Shown: positions 5,701-12,651, numbered from the stretch's first letter. The stretch: DNA of 12,838 nucleotides from JABWAJ01 sp046153985 (GCA_046153985.1 JBJXFD010000254.1:1-12838); one strand, 5' to 3'. The notes: generated by a model from the letters alone, not told the origin. Translations and numbers: made by a program.

Positions 5701-7366
5701 CTTTCACCGGCACGTACTTGGTGATTTCGTCGGGCGTGATGACCACTCCGCAGGCGTGTATACCCGTGTTGCGCACGGAACCTTCCAGCTTCATGGCGGT
5801 GCGGATCATCTGGCCGATGTCGTCTTCGCCGGCAGCCAGGTCACGGAACTTGTAAGCCCGGTCTAATTCTTCACTGTTGAGGTCGCCTTTGAGTTTAGAT
5901 TCAACATCGCCTTTGGCCAATACGCCTTTCAGCGTCGCTTTGAGGTGCTGCGGAAAACTTTTGGACACGCGGTCCACTTCAGAAAGTGGCACGTTCATCA
6001 CCCGCCCCACATCACGCAGCGACAATTTGGCTGCCATCGTACCGTAAGTCACGATTTGCGCTACCTGGTTGCGGCCGTATTTTTCAATCACATAATTAAT
6101 GACTTTTTCGCGGCCTTCGTCGTCGAAGTCAATGTCAATATCGGGCATGGATACGCGCTCCGGGTTCAGGAAGCGCTCGAACAGCAAGTCGTATTTGATG
6201 GGATCCACATTGGTAATCCCGGTGCAATAGGCCACCGCAGAACCCGCTGCCGAACCACGCCCCGGCCCCACCGCAACGCCCATTTTGCGGGCCGTGCTGG
6301 TGAAATCCTGCACAATGAGGAAGTAGCCCGGATAGCCCGAATTGCGAATGACTTCCAATTCAAAATTGAGGCGGTCTTCGATTTCGCGGGTCATGATCCC
6401 GTAGCGCTTTTTGGCCCCTTCAAACGTGAGGTGGCGCAGGTAGTCGTCCTGCGTAGCAAAGCCCGGCGGCAATGGGAAATTCGGCAGCAGTACGTCGCGC
6501 ACGAGTTTGATGTCTTCGATTTTATCGAAAATCTCCATCGTGGTATCGAGCGCCTGGGGAACGTCTTTGAAGAGTTCAGCCATTTGCCCCTGCGTCTTAA
6601 AATAGAAATCGGAGCTTGGAAACCGGAAACGCTCTTTTTCCGCCACAAGGCTGTTGGTGTTCACGCACAGGAGGATGTCGTGCGGCTGAGAATCCTCTTC
6701 GTCAACGTAGTGGGAGTCGTTGGTGGCAATGACCTTGACATTGTATTTTTTTGCGAATTCCAGCAACTTCTGGTTCACGTCTTCCTGGCTGACGCCGAGT
6801 CCGTCTATGTTTTCTAAGCCGCGGTGGCGCTGCAATTCGATGTAGTAGTCTTCTCCAAAAATATCGAGCCACCAGCGCAGTTTGCGTTCGGCTTCCTCCA
6901 ATTTCCCATGCAGGATGGCCTGCGGTACTTCGGCGCCGATGCAGCAACTGGTAGCCACCAGGCCTTCGTGGTATTTTTCGATCAGTTCTTTGTCAATGCG
7001 CGGAAATTTGCCGTACAACCCGTCAATAAAGCCCAGCGAACAGAGCTTGGAGAGGTTTTCGTAGCCCGTTTTGTTTTTGGCCAACAGCAGCTGGTGGTAA
7101 CGGTTGTCGTTTTCTCCGTTGGCGCGGGAAAACGCTTTTTTGTGGCGGTCTTCCACTAAGTAAAACTCGCAGCCAACGATGGGTTTGAGGTTGCGTTTGC
7201 CCGCTTCCGCCACAAATTTAAACGCGCCGAACATGTTGCCGTGGTCGGTGAGCGCCACGCCTTTTTGCCCGTCCCGAACGGCTTTGTCCATCATCGTGCC
7301 GATGTCGGCAGCGCCGTCGAGCAGGGAGTATTGGGTGTGGCAGTGGAGGTGTACGAATTCTGGCAT
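2699..7366 (-). CDS. dnaE: DNA polymerase III subunit alpha with in-frame intein
   Basis: DnaE is the catalytic subunit of the replicative polymerase. The 1555-residue precursor minus its 378-residue intein leaves 1177, close to E. coli DnaE (1160). An N-terminal PHP domain has the metal-ligand motifs HLHCH (6-10), TDHGN (40-44), GCE (65-67) and TNDSHY. These are intact, unlike E. coli, so it may carry 3'-5' exonuclease activity. The polymerase core has GPGRGSAAGSA, catalytic D409 and D411 in MPDIDIDF, and D581 in KMDFLGLRTL. YQEQVM, RKAMGKK and FNKSHST follow the intein. C-terminal to these are a helix-hairpin-helix-like ALKGVGEG and an OB fold (about LNLAGMVSSVRHA to LRLFGDD). The intein occupies residues 699-1076. 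Translation starts at the ATG at 7364-7366, directly before PEFVHLHCH. The FNKSHS site used by the cyanobacterial split DnaE intein is empty. A repeat-rich gap lies upstream. Confidence 0.97.
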   Translation of the reverse strand: MPEFVHLHCHTQYSLLDGAADIGTMMDKAVRDGQKGVALTDHGNMFGAFKFVAEAGKRNLKPIVGCEFYLVEDRHKKAFSRANGENDNRYHQLLLAKNKTGYENLSKLCSLGFIDGLYGKFPRIDKELIEKYHEGLVATSCCIGAEVPQAILHGKLEEAERKLRWWLDIFGEDYYIELQRHRGLENIDGLGVSQEDVNQKLLEFAKKYNVKVIATNDSHYVDEEDSQPHDILLCVNTNSLVAEKERFRFPSSDFYFKTQGQMAELFKDVPQALDTTMEIFDKIEDIKLVRDVLLPNFPLPPGFATQDDYLRHLTFEGAKKRYGIMTREIEDRLNFELEVIRNSGYPGYFLIVQDFTSTARKMGVAVGPGRGSAAGSAVAYCTGITNVDPIKYDLLFERFLNPERVSMPDIDIDFDDEGREKVINYVIEKYGRNQVAQIVTYGTMAAKLSLRDVGRVMNVPLSEVDRVSKSFPQHLKATLKGVLAKGDVESKLKGDLNSEELDRAYKFRDLAAGEDDIGQMIRTAMKLEGSVRNTGIHACGVVITPDEITKYVPVKVDKESDMLVTQFDNSVAESAGLLKMDFLGLRTLSIIKDAIKMIRVNHDVEIDVDTIPLDDELTYKLFQRGDTVAIFQYESPGMQKYMKELTPTTFEDLIAMNALYRPGPLEYIPTFIARKLGREPITYDLPAMEGYLKDTYGVCLSGDTLVFDATTGARVRIDELGSSAGDFYVQGVDENLLPQRARITHWVCNGTREVLEVKLRSGARLKLTSNHQVLTEKGWIEMGALHPGDYIATPRKLEVSEEQSGDRDQLRVLAYLLADGSLSAYGGWRSDEKFVPDFVFGLNQQDIAFFLASLWDCDGHVGEKLCHFKTISTRLAHDVRTLLLRLGIYSTIYESQYFNNLRNQQMTAYQVTVYDLKAFAENIAPHSLNVRSGRKHGSLNDAETSLADLREIVSRKGRKGYAKSAKQDALLSVLCETLAPFAGNFRRNEYTGGAKRLLVSSKRFGFSQLIPEPTFQNKSLSNRDFSSEENKDSVDRSLNVRWEEIVSIEPAGKELVYDITVEGIHNFVANNVIVHNCVYQEQVMLLSQKLANFSKGQADVLRKAMGKKQKSVLDAMYPKFVEGGATNGHPAPILEKVWKDWEAFASYAFNKSHSTCYALVAFHTAYLKAHYPAEFMASVLTHNKSNLADITFFLQECKRMGIPVLGPDVNDSISDFSANKKGELRFGLSALKGVGEGPVEDILREREKNGPFTSIYDFVRRLSSGAINKKVTEGLALGGAFDSFEDLHRAQYFAPSEKYDTYLEHLMRYGSAYQSQKAMASSSLFGTSDEGMVPEPTPPKCPPWSLIERLTREKEVTGIFISGHPLDDYRLEVDHFVTCTLDQMDQHQQKGNLNLAGMVSSVRHAVSKNGNGWGIFEVSDYAGKLELRLFGDDYQKFKHLFEPGKALFLKGNYQRGWRGEELEFKLKEARLLEGIGESLTESITLKIALDALTQEMVDHLDDLCKRYKGKHRLRMELTDKTNRLRLNMISKERSVTATNEFIDEIAKLGLDYRVN
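4139..5272 (-). mobile_element. DnaE intein (378 aa) with decayed LAGLIDADG endonuclease
   Basis: This self-splicing protein element sits between YGV and CVYQEQVM of DnaE. Splicing residues are all present. Block A starts CLSGDTLVF (C1). Block B has T70-x-x-H73 in KLTSNHQVL. Block F is VYDITVEGIHNF (358-369). Block G is VIVHN (374-378) with H377 and N378, followed by Cys+1 of the extein. Homing-endonuclease motifs LAYLLADGSL (115-124, D121) and FLASLWDCDGHV (152-163, D160) are recognisable. However, only about 27 residues separate them, and the usual linker after the first motif is missing. LAHDVRTLLLRLGI (178-190) fits the region after the second motif. Intein residues 255-286 are encoded by an inserted palindromic repeat. 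Inference: splicing-competent but probably unable to home. Confidence 0.93.
4416..4509. repeat. 94-bp palindromic repeat inserted in frame within the intein
   Basis: Perfect 17-base terminal arms (4416-4432 and 4493-4509, starting TTTCCCGCAAAGGGCG) bound an interior that continues to pair with regular mismatches almost to the centre near 4462. The whole unit can therefore fold as one long hairpin. It is built from CGCAAAGG and CGCTAAGG words. On the coding strand it translates without stops as intein residues 255-286 (VSRKGRKGYAKSAKQDALL...APFAGN). Similar words at 4382-4390 (CTTTGCGCC) and 4524-4533 (CCGCTAAGG) suggest that the original element was somewhat longer. Such word-repeat palindromes are normally intergenic. 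The coding insertion recalls the Rickettsia palindromic elements found inside ORFs. Confidence 0.85.
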
Positions 7367-7375
7367 TTGTTTATA

Positions 7376-7616
7376 GTTACTGGTTACTGGTTATTTGTTA
7401 TTGGTCTGTTCTCGCGTCCTTTTCTGGTTACTTGTTATTGGTGTATTGGTTATTGGTCTGTTCTAGCATCCGTTTCTGGTTACTTGTTATTGGTGTATTG
7501 GTTACTCGTTACTGGATATTTGTTATCGGTGGAGCAGAATCTAGATACAGATCATCAAACATCCCCCTAGTCACCAATAACCAGTAACCAGTCACCAATA
7601 ACCATTAACCGGTACC
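7376..7616. repeat. GTTAYTG heptad array with 52-bp tandem duplication and inverted heptads
   Basis: Directly upstream of the dnaE start, heptads GTTACTG, GTTACTG, GTTATTT, GTTATTG run in exact phase from 7376 to 7403. A 52-base unit (7397-7448) is then repeated at 7449-7500 with a few substitutions, followed by four more heptads (7501-7528). After a 46-base unrelated spacer the same words return inverted and in phase (7575-7609: CAATAAC, CAGTAAC, CAGTCAC, CAATAAC, CATTAAC). The two sides could pair into a long cruciform or RNA stem. The block would form part of the dnaE 5' leader if the promoter lies nearer 7700. A weak minus-strand TAATTTTG (7716-7723) fits the Bacteroidota -7 consensus but lacks a clear -33 element. 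Confidence 0.8.
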
Positions 7617-7729
7617 GTAAAGTACCCTCTAAATGACCGGCGCGGCAAATTTTTCACCAAAATTTTATCCACAATCTTTCGCTTTTGCGTTATCCATTTG
7701 CCGAAAGGCAGTACACAAAATTAAACAAC

Positions 7730-8089
7730 ATGTTTTACTTACTGGTTTCGATTTCTTTGTGGTGGACGGCGCCAGACGCGGTGTCCAAAGTGGAATGGCT
7801 CAGCCCGGTTGAGCACGATTTTGGGGTACTCCAGCACCACAAGCCCAGCACGCACGAGTTCCGCTTTCGCAATACGAGCGGCGAAGCACTTACCGTTGAC
7901 AATGTGCGCACCTCCTGCGGCTGCACGGTACCTGACTGGTCATACGAGCCGGTTGCGCCCGATTCGGTTGGTATTATTTCGGTGGAATACGATGCGCGGG
8001 ACATCGGTTATTTTTATAAAAAACTGAAAGTGTACCTGCACGGGCAAAGGAAGCCGGAGTTGCTGGTGATTGAGGGGGAGGTGGAGTGA
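7730..8089 (+). CDS. DUF1573 domain protein, exported
   Basis: The 119-residue product is a single DUF1573 domain, a small immunoglobulin-like beta-sandwich common in Bacteroidota and Planctomycetota with no established function. Family landmarks are HDFGVLQHHKPSTHEFRFRN (the FDFG-x-I and F-x-F-x-N strands), TSCGCTVPDW (the strongly conserved S/T-C-G-C-T-x-P-x-W) and VAPDSVGIISVEYDA. The first 17 residues (MFYLLVSISLWWTAPDA) form a short hydrophobic leader that could be a signal peptide. An in-frame ATG at 7685 would add 15 polar residues before the hydrophobic stretch, so 7730 is preferred. The gene is divergent from dnaE and followed by a 379-base gap, so probably monocistronic. The two cysteines of CGC may form a disulfide after export. 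Confidence 0.85.
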   Translation: MFYLLVSISLWWTAPDAVSKVEWLSPVEHDFGVLQHHKPSTHEFRFRNTSGEALTVDNVRTSCGCTVPDWSYEPVAPDSVGIISVEYDARDIGYFYKKLKVYLHGQRKPELLVIEGEVE

Positions 8090-8468
8090 TGGCTCTAATC
8101 GCACCGTATGCATAAAACTGAAAGGGCGGATCACAGTACGATTTAGGCCCCGTCGGATCCAACTGCTTCCGATGCTCAGGCAATGGGTAGAAAATGCGAT
8201 TTTTGTTGCAGTAGAAAAATGTTACATAGTGCAGTGATTTTGCAAAAATCATCTTCATATATTAATATAAGGCCAAGCGAGCATTAATTTTTCGTTTATT
8301 AAAATAATAAAGGTTAGCTCCCTCTGTGTGGTCCCGGACTTAAAAATTGCGCAGATTTTAATTTATTGATTTATTAAAATTCAATTAATACAAAAAAGCG
8401 ATTTTGCGGCACGTTTAGCATCGTACCGCTCTCTTTATTTTATAATAATTTGTCAAAAACATAACAAA
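8090..8468. other. 379-bp AT-rich intergenic region
   Basis: No coding potential is recognised. The second half is strongly AT-rich, with runs such as TTAAAATAATAAAGG. It has two small AT-only or near-AT stems: 8235-8251 (TGATTTT/AAAATCA) and 8355-8380 (ATTTTAAT/ATTAAAAT). This half presumably holds the promoter of the downstream phosphatase. The closest approach to the Bacteroidota -7 element is the sequence ending AATTTG around 8445-8452, which has the wrong internal spacing. I therefore do not assign a promoter. Unlike most gaps here, it carries no heptad array. Confidence 0.5.
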
Positions 8469-10523
8469 ATGACTCGCTTTTTTACTCAATTACTTTTTAT
8501 TTGCTGTTTCATCCAAACCCATCAGGCATTCGCGCAAACTTCCATCATCCGCGTTGGCCGGGATACCCCAAGCTGGGATAGTTTTTTAGGCAACCTTGCT
8601 CCTTTTGACCATGGTGTTGCATCCGGTGACCCAACCGAAACGAGTTTTATCATCTGGACCCGAATTACCCCTGATAACAACCAGACTACAATTAGCGGCA
8701 ATTATTACATTGCTACGGATACCGCTTTCACCAATGTTGTCAAAACCGATACTTTTACGACCAACGTAGACAGAGACTATACTGTAAAAATCAATGTGGA
8801 TGGGCTCAATTCCGGAAGTACTTTTTATTATTACTTCCGGGCACTAAATGCCAACTCACTTATTGGTCGTGCCAAAACCTGTCCGGCAGGCGTTTCTGTA
8901 GATCACTTGAAATTTGCTGTAGTATCCTGCTCCAATTATGAGGGTGGATTTTTCAATGCTTACAGCAGTATTGCTGAACGTAATGACCTCGACGCGGTAA
9001 TTCATCTCGGCGACTACATCTATGAATATGGCAACGGCACCTACGGAATCAACCTGCCGGGCCGCGTGAACGAGCCTGCCAATGAAATTCTTACCCTGGC
9101 AGACTACCGCACCCGGTATTCACTGTACCGTCTCGACGAAGCCCTCATTCGCCTACACCAGCAACATACATTTATTAACATCTGGGACGACCATGAATCG
9201 GCCAATGATTCTTATGTAGAAGGTGCTGAAAACCATCAGGCTTCTGAAGGGCTTTGGGAAACGCGCAAAGCTATTTCTAAACAGGTTTATTTTGAATGGA
9301 TGCCAATCCGCGACAATACAGACAATTCGATTTACAAAAAAATATCATACGGCAATCTCTGTGATCTGCTCATGCTCGACACCCGTCTCGAAGGTCGTGA
9401 AGAGCCTCCTGCATCCTTTGACACGCCCGATGTGCCTGCGCGTACAATCATCAGCCCTACACAATTCAATTGGCTGATCAATAATCTTAAAGAATCGAAT
9501 GCCAAGTGGAAAGTTATTGGCAATCAAGTCCTTTTCTCAACGTTCAATGTAGGATTTGCAGCAGGTTTTGGGGATGGCATGCCTGATCTAACCAATCTGG
9601 ATTCTATCCGCGCGGTAGAAAATCTTTTCATTGACAACTGGGAGTCCTATCCGACTCAGCGCAATAGTATTATTGACACCCTTCGCACAAATGACATAGA
9701 CAATGTCGTCTTTATCACGGGCGATTCGCATTGTAGCTGGGCTTTTGACGTTACGAAAGACGCTGTTCTTTATCCATTAGCTACCGCATTTAATATTCCT
9801 CAGCCTAATCCTTACAATGCCGCTACCGGCCAGGGTTATACACCGGATACAGGCGAAGGTAGCTGGGCTGTTGAGTTTGGGACGCCTTCTATTTCTTCGC
9901 CAAATTTTGATGAATCAATTGGCGCAGCAGCAACAGCACAATTCGAGTTTTTAATGAACAACCCGGTGCCGGGTATCGGAGCTGTTTACAATCCGCATTT
10001 GAAATATGTAGATCTGGATCGCCATGGTTATTTCATTTTGGACATAAAAAACGAAGCGGTACAAGCCGATTTTTATTATGTACCTACGGTTAGCCAAGAT
10101 ACAACCAGTGAAGCTTTTGGGCAGGCTTCTTTTACCGCTGATCAACAAAATCACCTCCAGTTGAGCAACACACCTACGGCTCCTAAAAGCATTCAGGATG
10201 ATCCTGCACCAGACATGCCACTCGATTTCCCATCCTCCGCTGGCGCTGTTACAAGCAGTGTTTCGATCTTTAGTTGCTACCCGAATCCGGCAATTGATGT
10301 CGTGTATTTGCAGTTTGGTCTTCACAAAAAAACAACTGCCAAGGTTTCTGTTTACGACATCACAGGAAAAAAAGTAATGCAGGCAAAAGATCAGGAAGAA
10401 TACAGCGCAGGGATTTATAAGATGACCCTTGACCTGAGAGGCTTAACTACAGGTACTTACCTCATCGCGCTGGAAAATGGCAATGGCTCGCTGGCTTCAC
10501 AAAAAATCGTTATCAAAAAATAA
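8469..10523 (+). CDS. PhoD-like alkaline phosphatase with type IX secretion sorting domain
   Basis: This is predicted to be a secreted or surface phosphomonoesterase or phosphodiesterase that scavenges phosphate from organic esters. The 684-residue product opens with a Sec-type signal peptide (hydrophobic to about 22, cleavage near AFA-QTS). The N-terminal PhoD beta domain spans about 45-140 (FDHGVASGDPTETSFIIWTR). The metallophosphatase domain runs about 148-500. It has AVVSCSNYEGGFFNAY, HLGDYIYEYG (H179, D182), NIWDDHES (D240, D241, H242), NQVLFS and ITGDSHCSW (D419, H421). Residues about 597-684 form a Por secretion-system sorting domain (YPNP, VYDITGKKV, AGIYKMTLDLRGLTTGTYLIAL, KIVIKK). 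Classical PhoD enzymes use a Tat signal; no twin-arginine motif is present here. A strong terminator follows. Regulation by phosphate is plausible, but no site was identified. Confidence 0.93.
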   Translation: MTRFFTQLLFICCFIQTHQAFAQTSIIRVGRDTPSWDSFLGNLAPFDHGVASGDPTETSFIIWTRITPDNNQTTISGNYYIATDTAFTNVVKTDTFTTNVDRDYTVKINVDGLNSGSTFYYYFRALNANSLIGRAKTCPAGVSVDHLKFAVVSCSNYEGGFFNAYSSIAERNDLDAVIHLGDYIYEYGNGTYGINLPGRVNEPANEILTLADYRTRYSLYRLDEALIRLHQQHTFINIWDDHESANDSYVEGAENHQASEGLWETRKAISKQVYFEWMPIRDNTDNSIYKKISYGNLCDLLMLDTRLEGREEPPASFDTPDVPARTIISPTQFNWLINNLKESNAKWKVIGNQVLFSTFNVGFAAGFGDGMPDLTNLDSIRAVENLFIDNWESYPTQRNSIIDTLRTNDIDNVVFITGDSHCSWAFDVTKDAVLYPLATAFNIPQPNPYNAATGQGYTPDTGEGSWAVEFGTPSISSPNFDESIGAAATAQFEFLMNNPVPGIGAVYNPHLKYVDLDRHGYFILDIKNEAVQADFYYVPTVSQDTTSEAFGQASFTADQQNHLQLSNTPTAPKSIQDDPAPDMPLDFPSSAGAVTSSVSIFSCYPNPAIDVVYLQFGLHKKTTAKVSVYDITGKKVMQAKDQEEYSAGIYKMTLDLRGLTTGTYLIALENGNGSLASQKIVIKK

Positions 10524-10574
10524 CTTAGCTGTCCTGTAAACTACTTATTTCTTACAGACAAGTTTTGTTCCCGC

Positions 10575-10626
10575 CGCCGCTATCAATGCCTTGGTTGTAA
10601 TCCCGGGTCTTGATAGCGGCGTTTTT
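10575..10626 (+). terminator. Intrinsic terminator of the phosphatase gene
   Basis: Perfect 12-base arms CGCCGCTATCAA (10575-10586) and TTGATAGCGGCG (10610-10621) are separated by 23 bases and followed at once by TTTTT (10622-10626). The hairpin begins about 50 bases past the phosphatase stop. It is the clearest factor-independent terminator in the window. The bases from here to about 10803 show no gene; a 71-codon minus-strand ORF across the hairpin is not credible. Confidence 0.85.
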
Positions 10627-10803
10627 CTGCGACCTGCCACAGGCTGACTATGACGAAATCGAATTTTCAGAATAGTCAAAAAAATCAACAAAGTATCATC
10701 TAAAATTTTAAATGAAGGAGTTGGAATGGATCGGAGCAGGTGCGCGAACGGAGATACCAAAGCAGTTTTTCATCCCTACCTGAAATAAATCCCGCCAAGG
10801 CTC

Positions 10804-10811
10804 TATCTTTG
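10804..10811 (+). promoter_or_regulatory. Candidate Bacteroidota -7 element (TATCTTTG) for the LptF/LptG-family gene
   Basis: TATCTTTG fits the TAnnTTTG -7 consensus of the Bacteroidota primary sigma factor. It lies 85 bases upstream of the permease ATG, with the heptad array of 10836-10884 between. No clear TTG -33 element is found at the expected distance, so support rests on the -7 match and position. The array would be transcribed as 5' leader. Confidence 0.5.
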
Positions 10812-10835
10812 CCCAACAATCAAACGTTATAGCTG

Positions 10836-10884
10836 TCTAATATCTCAAATCTAACGTCTTTAATCTAACATCTTAAATCTTACA
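10836..10884. repeat. Heptanucleotide-phased array, TCT every 7 bases
   Basis: Seven units each begin TCT in exact 7-base register (10836, 10843, 10850, 10857, 10864, 10871, 10878): TCTAATA, TCTCAAA, TCTAACG, TCTTTAA, TCTAACA, TCTTAAA, TCTTACA. The array ends 12 bases before the ATG at 10897, so it occupies the probable 5' untranslated leader, where it could affect translation initiation. Confidence 0.75.
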
Positions 10885-10896
10885 GCTCAACCAGGC

Positions 10897-12651
10897 ATGA
10901 AGCGAATTGACCGGATGATTGTGCAGGCCTTTGTGCCGCCATTTTTTGTGATGTTTATGATCGCGGCGTTCGTATTCATCATGCAAACGCTGTGGATTTA
11001 CATTGACGACATTGCCGGAAAGGGACTCAGTATGCTCGAAATCGTAGAGTTGCTGGCCTACAAATGCGTTGCCGTGGTGCCGATGTCGCTGCCCATTGCG
11101 GTGCTGATTGCGTCGGTCATGGTGCTGGGCAACAGCGCTGAACGCTATGAATTGTCGAGCATGAAATCGGCGGGCATATCGCTGCTGCGAGTCATGCGGC
11201 CCATCATGCTGTTTGCGTTTGGCGCCACGATCATTTCGTGGTATTGCTCCAATAACCTCATCCCGGCGGCCAACCTCAAGTTTGGTTCGCGCATGTTCGA
11301 CATCACCAACCAAAAACCGACCCTGCGCTTAGAAGGCGGCGCGTTTACGGATGCTTTTGAAGGCTTTTCCATTTTCATCGGCGAAAAAGGGAGTGATGGC
11401 CGCAGCATCAAAAACGTGCTCATTTACGATATGTCGAACCACCGCAAAGACGTCATCAACCAGATTGTAGCCAAAGAAGGCGAAATGTACGCTTCGCCCG
11501 ACGGCAAGCTGTTTGTGATGAACCTGCGCGACGGCACCCAATACGTGGAAGTGCAGCCCAGCGCCTCTTCGCGCAACAACGATTCCCAACCTTTTGTGCG
11601 CACCTCTTTCAAAGAGTGGACGAAAGTGTTCGATATGTCGCAATTTGAGATCAAGCGCTCGGACGAAGAACTGTTCAAGCAAAACCGTTCTATGCTCAGC
11701 ATCGGGCAATTGCAGGTGGCCATTGACTCCATCAGCGGGCGCATGGATCGTCGGCAGAATGCTTTTGCCGCCAATATGAGCACTGCGTTTTACCTGATGC
11801 AGGCCGACAGCACGCTGATTGGTCAGGCCGAAACGCCGGAAGAACTCAAGGTGCAGGATTCCATCCGTGCCCGCCTGCGCAACAGAGAACTGTTCGGCGC
11901 CGACAAACCCGATACCACCAAAACGGTACGGCTCAATATTCCAAAAGAAGCCGCCGAAGCCCTTAAAAAGCGGGAACAAATGCAAAACAGCAATCCGAAG
12001 TCTCCGCTTGGCATCAAAGGTTCGGCTGCAGCTCGCGCTACGATTGCACAACCCGATACCGTTTCTCAACGGTTGAAAAGCGCCAGAGATACCGTAAAAA
12101 TAAAGACACTGACCGACTTCCCTACGCTGGAAGCCTACCTGCTCTCCAAACCAGATTTTGAACGGCAGCGCGTTTATGACCGTGCCCGTTCGTTCGCCCG
12201 CACGCTGTCCAGCCAGTCAGAATCGGCGCAGCGTTCCTTAGACAGCATGGACGAGTCAAAAATCAAACACATTTACGACCTGTACATGAAATACAGCATT
12301 GCGGTGGCTTGCTTTTTGTTTGTGTTCATTGGCGCGCCCATGGGCGCCATCATTCGGAAAGGCGGATTTGGGTACCCGATCCTCGTGTCCATCGTATTTT
12401 TTATCGTCTTCATCATCCTGACGATTTTTTGCCGGAAAATTGCGGAAGCCCATTTCCTTCCGGCGGCGGTGGCGGCATGGGTTCCCTCTCTGGTATTGTT
12501 CCCCACGGGCGTTTTCCTGACCTATAAAGCCATGAACGATTCGCAGTTGCTGGATATAGACCGCTACGCAGAGGTCATTCAGCGCTTTTTTAAGAATAGA
12601 AAAAACAAGCAGCGTAAAGATGCCGGAATCAAAACATCGGACGGAAATTGA
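10897..12651 (+). CDS. LptF/LptG-family lipopolysaccharide export permease
   Basis: YjgP/YjgQ family. This inner-membrane permease works with the LptB ATPase to extract lipopolysaccharide and pass it to the periplasmic Lpt bridge. The 584-residue product has three N-terminal membrane helices (about 12-35, 58-78, 100-118). The conserved cytoplasmic loop GNSAERYELSSMKSAGIS (79-94) is the LptB coupling region. The periplasmic beta-jellyroll spans about 130-235. Three C-terminal helices lie at about 467-483, 492-512 and 524-545. E. coli LptF and LptG are about 360 residues. The excess is a roughly 200-residue hydrophilic stretch (about 240-457) rich in charged and Ser/Gln residues, before the fourth helix. 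Long insertions here are seen in Bacteroidota members. LptF versus LptG cannot be settled from sequence. The start MKRIDRMIVQAF matches the family N-terminus. The 3' end overlaps the PAP2 gene by 32 bases. Confidence 0.92.
   Translation: MKRIDRMIVQAFVPPFFVMFMIAAFVFIMQTLWIYIDDIAGKGLSMLEIVELLAYKCVAVVPMSLPIAVLIASVMVLGNSAERYELSSMKSAGISLLRVMRPIMLFAFGATIISWYCSNNLIPAANLKFGSRMFDITNQKPTLRLEGGAFTDAFEGFSIFIGEKGSDGRSIKNVLIYDMSNHRKDVINQIVAKEGEMYASPDGKLFVMNLRDGTQYVEVQPSASSRNNDSQPFVRTSFKEWTKVFDMSQFEIKRSDEELFKQNRSMLSIGQLQVAIDSISGRMDRRQNAFAANMSTAFYLMQADSTLIGQAETPEELKVQDSIRARLRNRELFGADKPDTTKTVRLNIPKEAAEALKKREQMQNSNPKSPLGIKGSAAARATIAQPDTVSQRLKSARDTVKIKTLTDFPTLEAYLLSKPDFERQRVYDRARSFARTLSSQSESAQRSLDSMDESKIKHIYDLYMKYSIAVACFLFVFIGAPMGAIIRKGGFGYPILVSIVFFIVFIILTIFCRKIAEAHFLPAAVAAWVPSLVLFPTGVFLTYKAMNDSQLLDIDRYAEVIQRFFKNRKNKQRKDAGIKTSDGN

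Noticed and set aside
5945..6817. 290-codon plus-strand ORF opposite dnaE
   Set aside because: It lies wholly antisense to conserved PHP and polymerase regions of DnaE. Its His/Val/Phe-rich translation is typical of a shadow frame and shows no domain.
7376..7616. CRISPR array upstream of dnaE
   Set aside because: Repeats are 7-base words and one 52-bp tandem duplication. There are no regular unique spacers and no cas genes.
8440..8452. Promoter -7 element for the phosphatase gene
   Set aside because: The best match has only one base between TA and TTTG instead of two, and there is no TTG at the right distance.
10545..10760. 71-codon minus-strand ORF downstream of the phosphatase
   Set aside because: It spans the strong intrinsic terminator hairpin and has no protein-like features.
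11329..12069. 246-codon minus-strand ORF opposite the LptF/LptG-family gene
   Set aside because: Fully antisense to the permease. Composition is that of a complementary reading frame.
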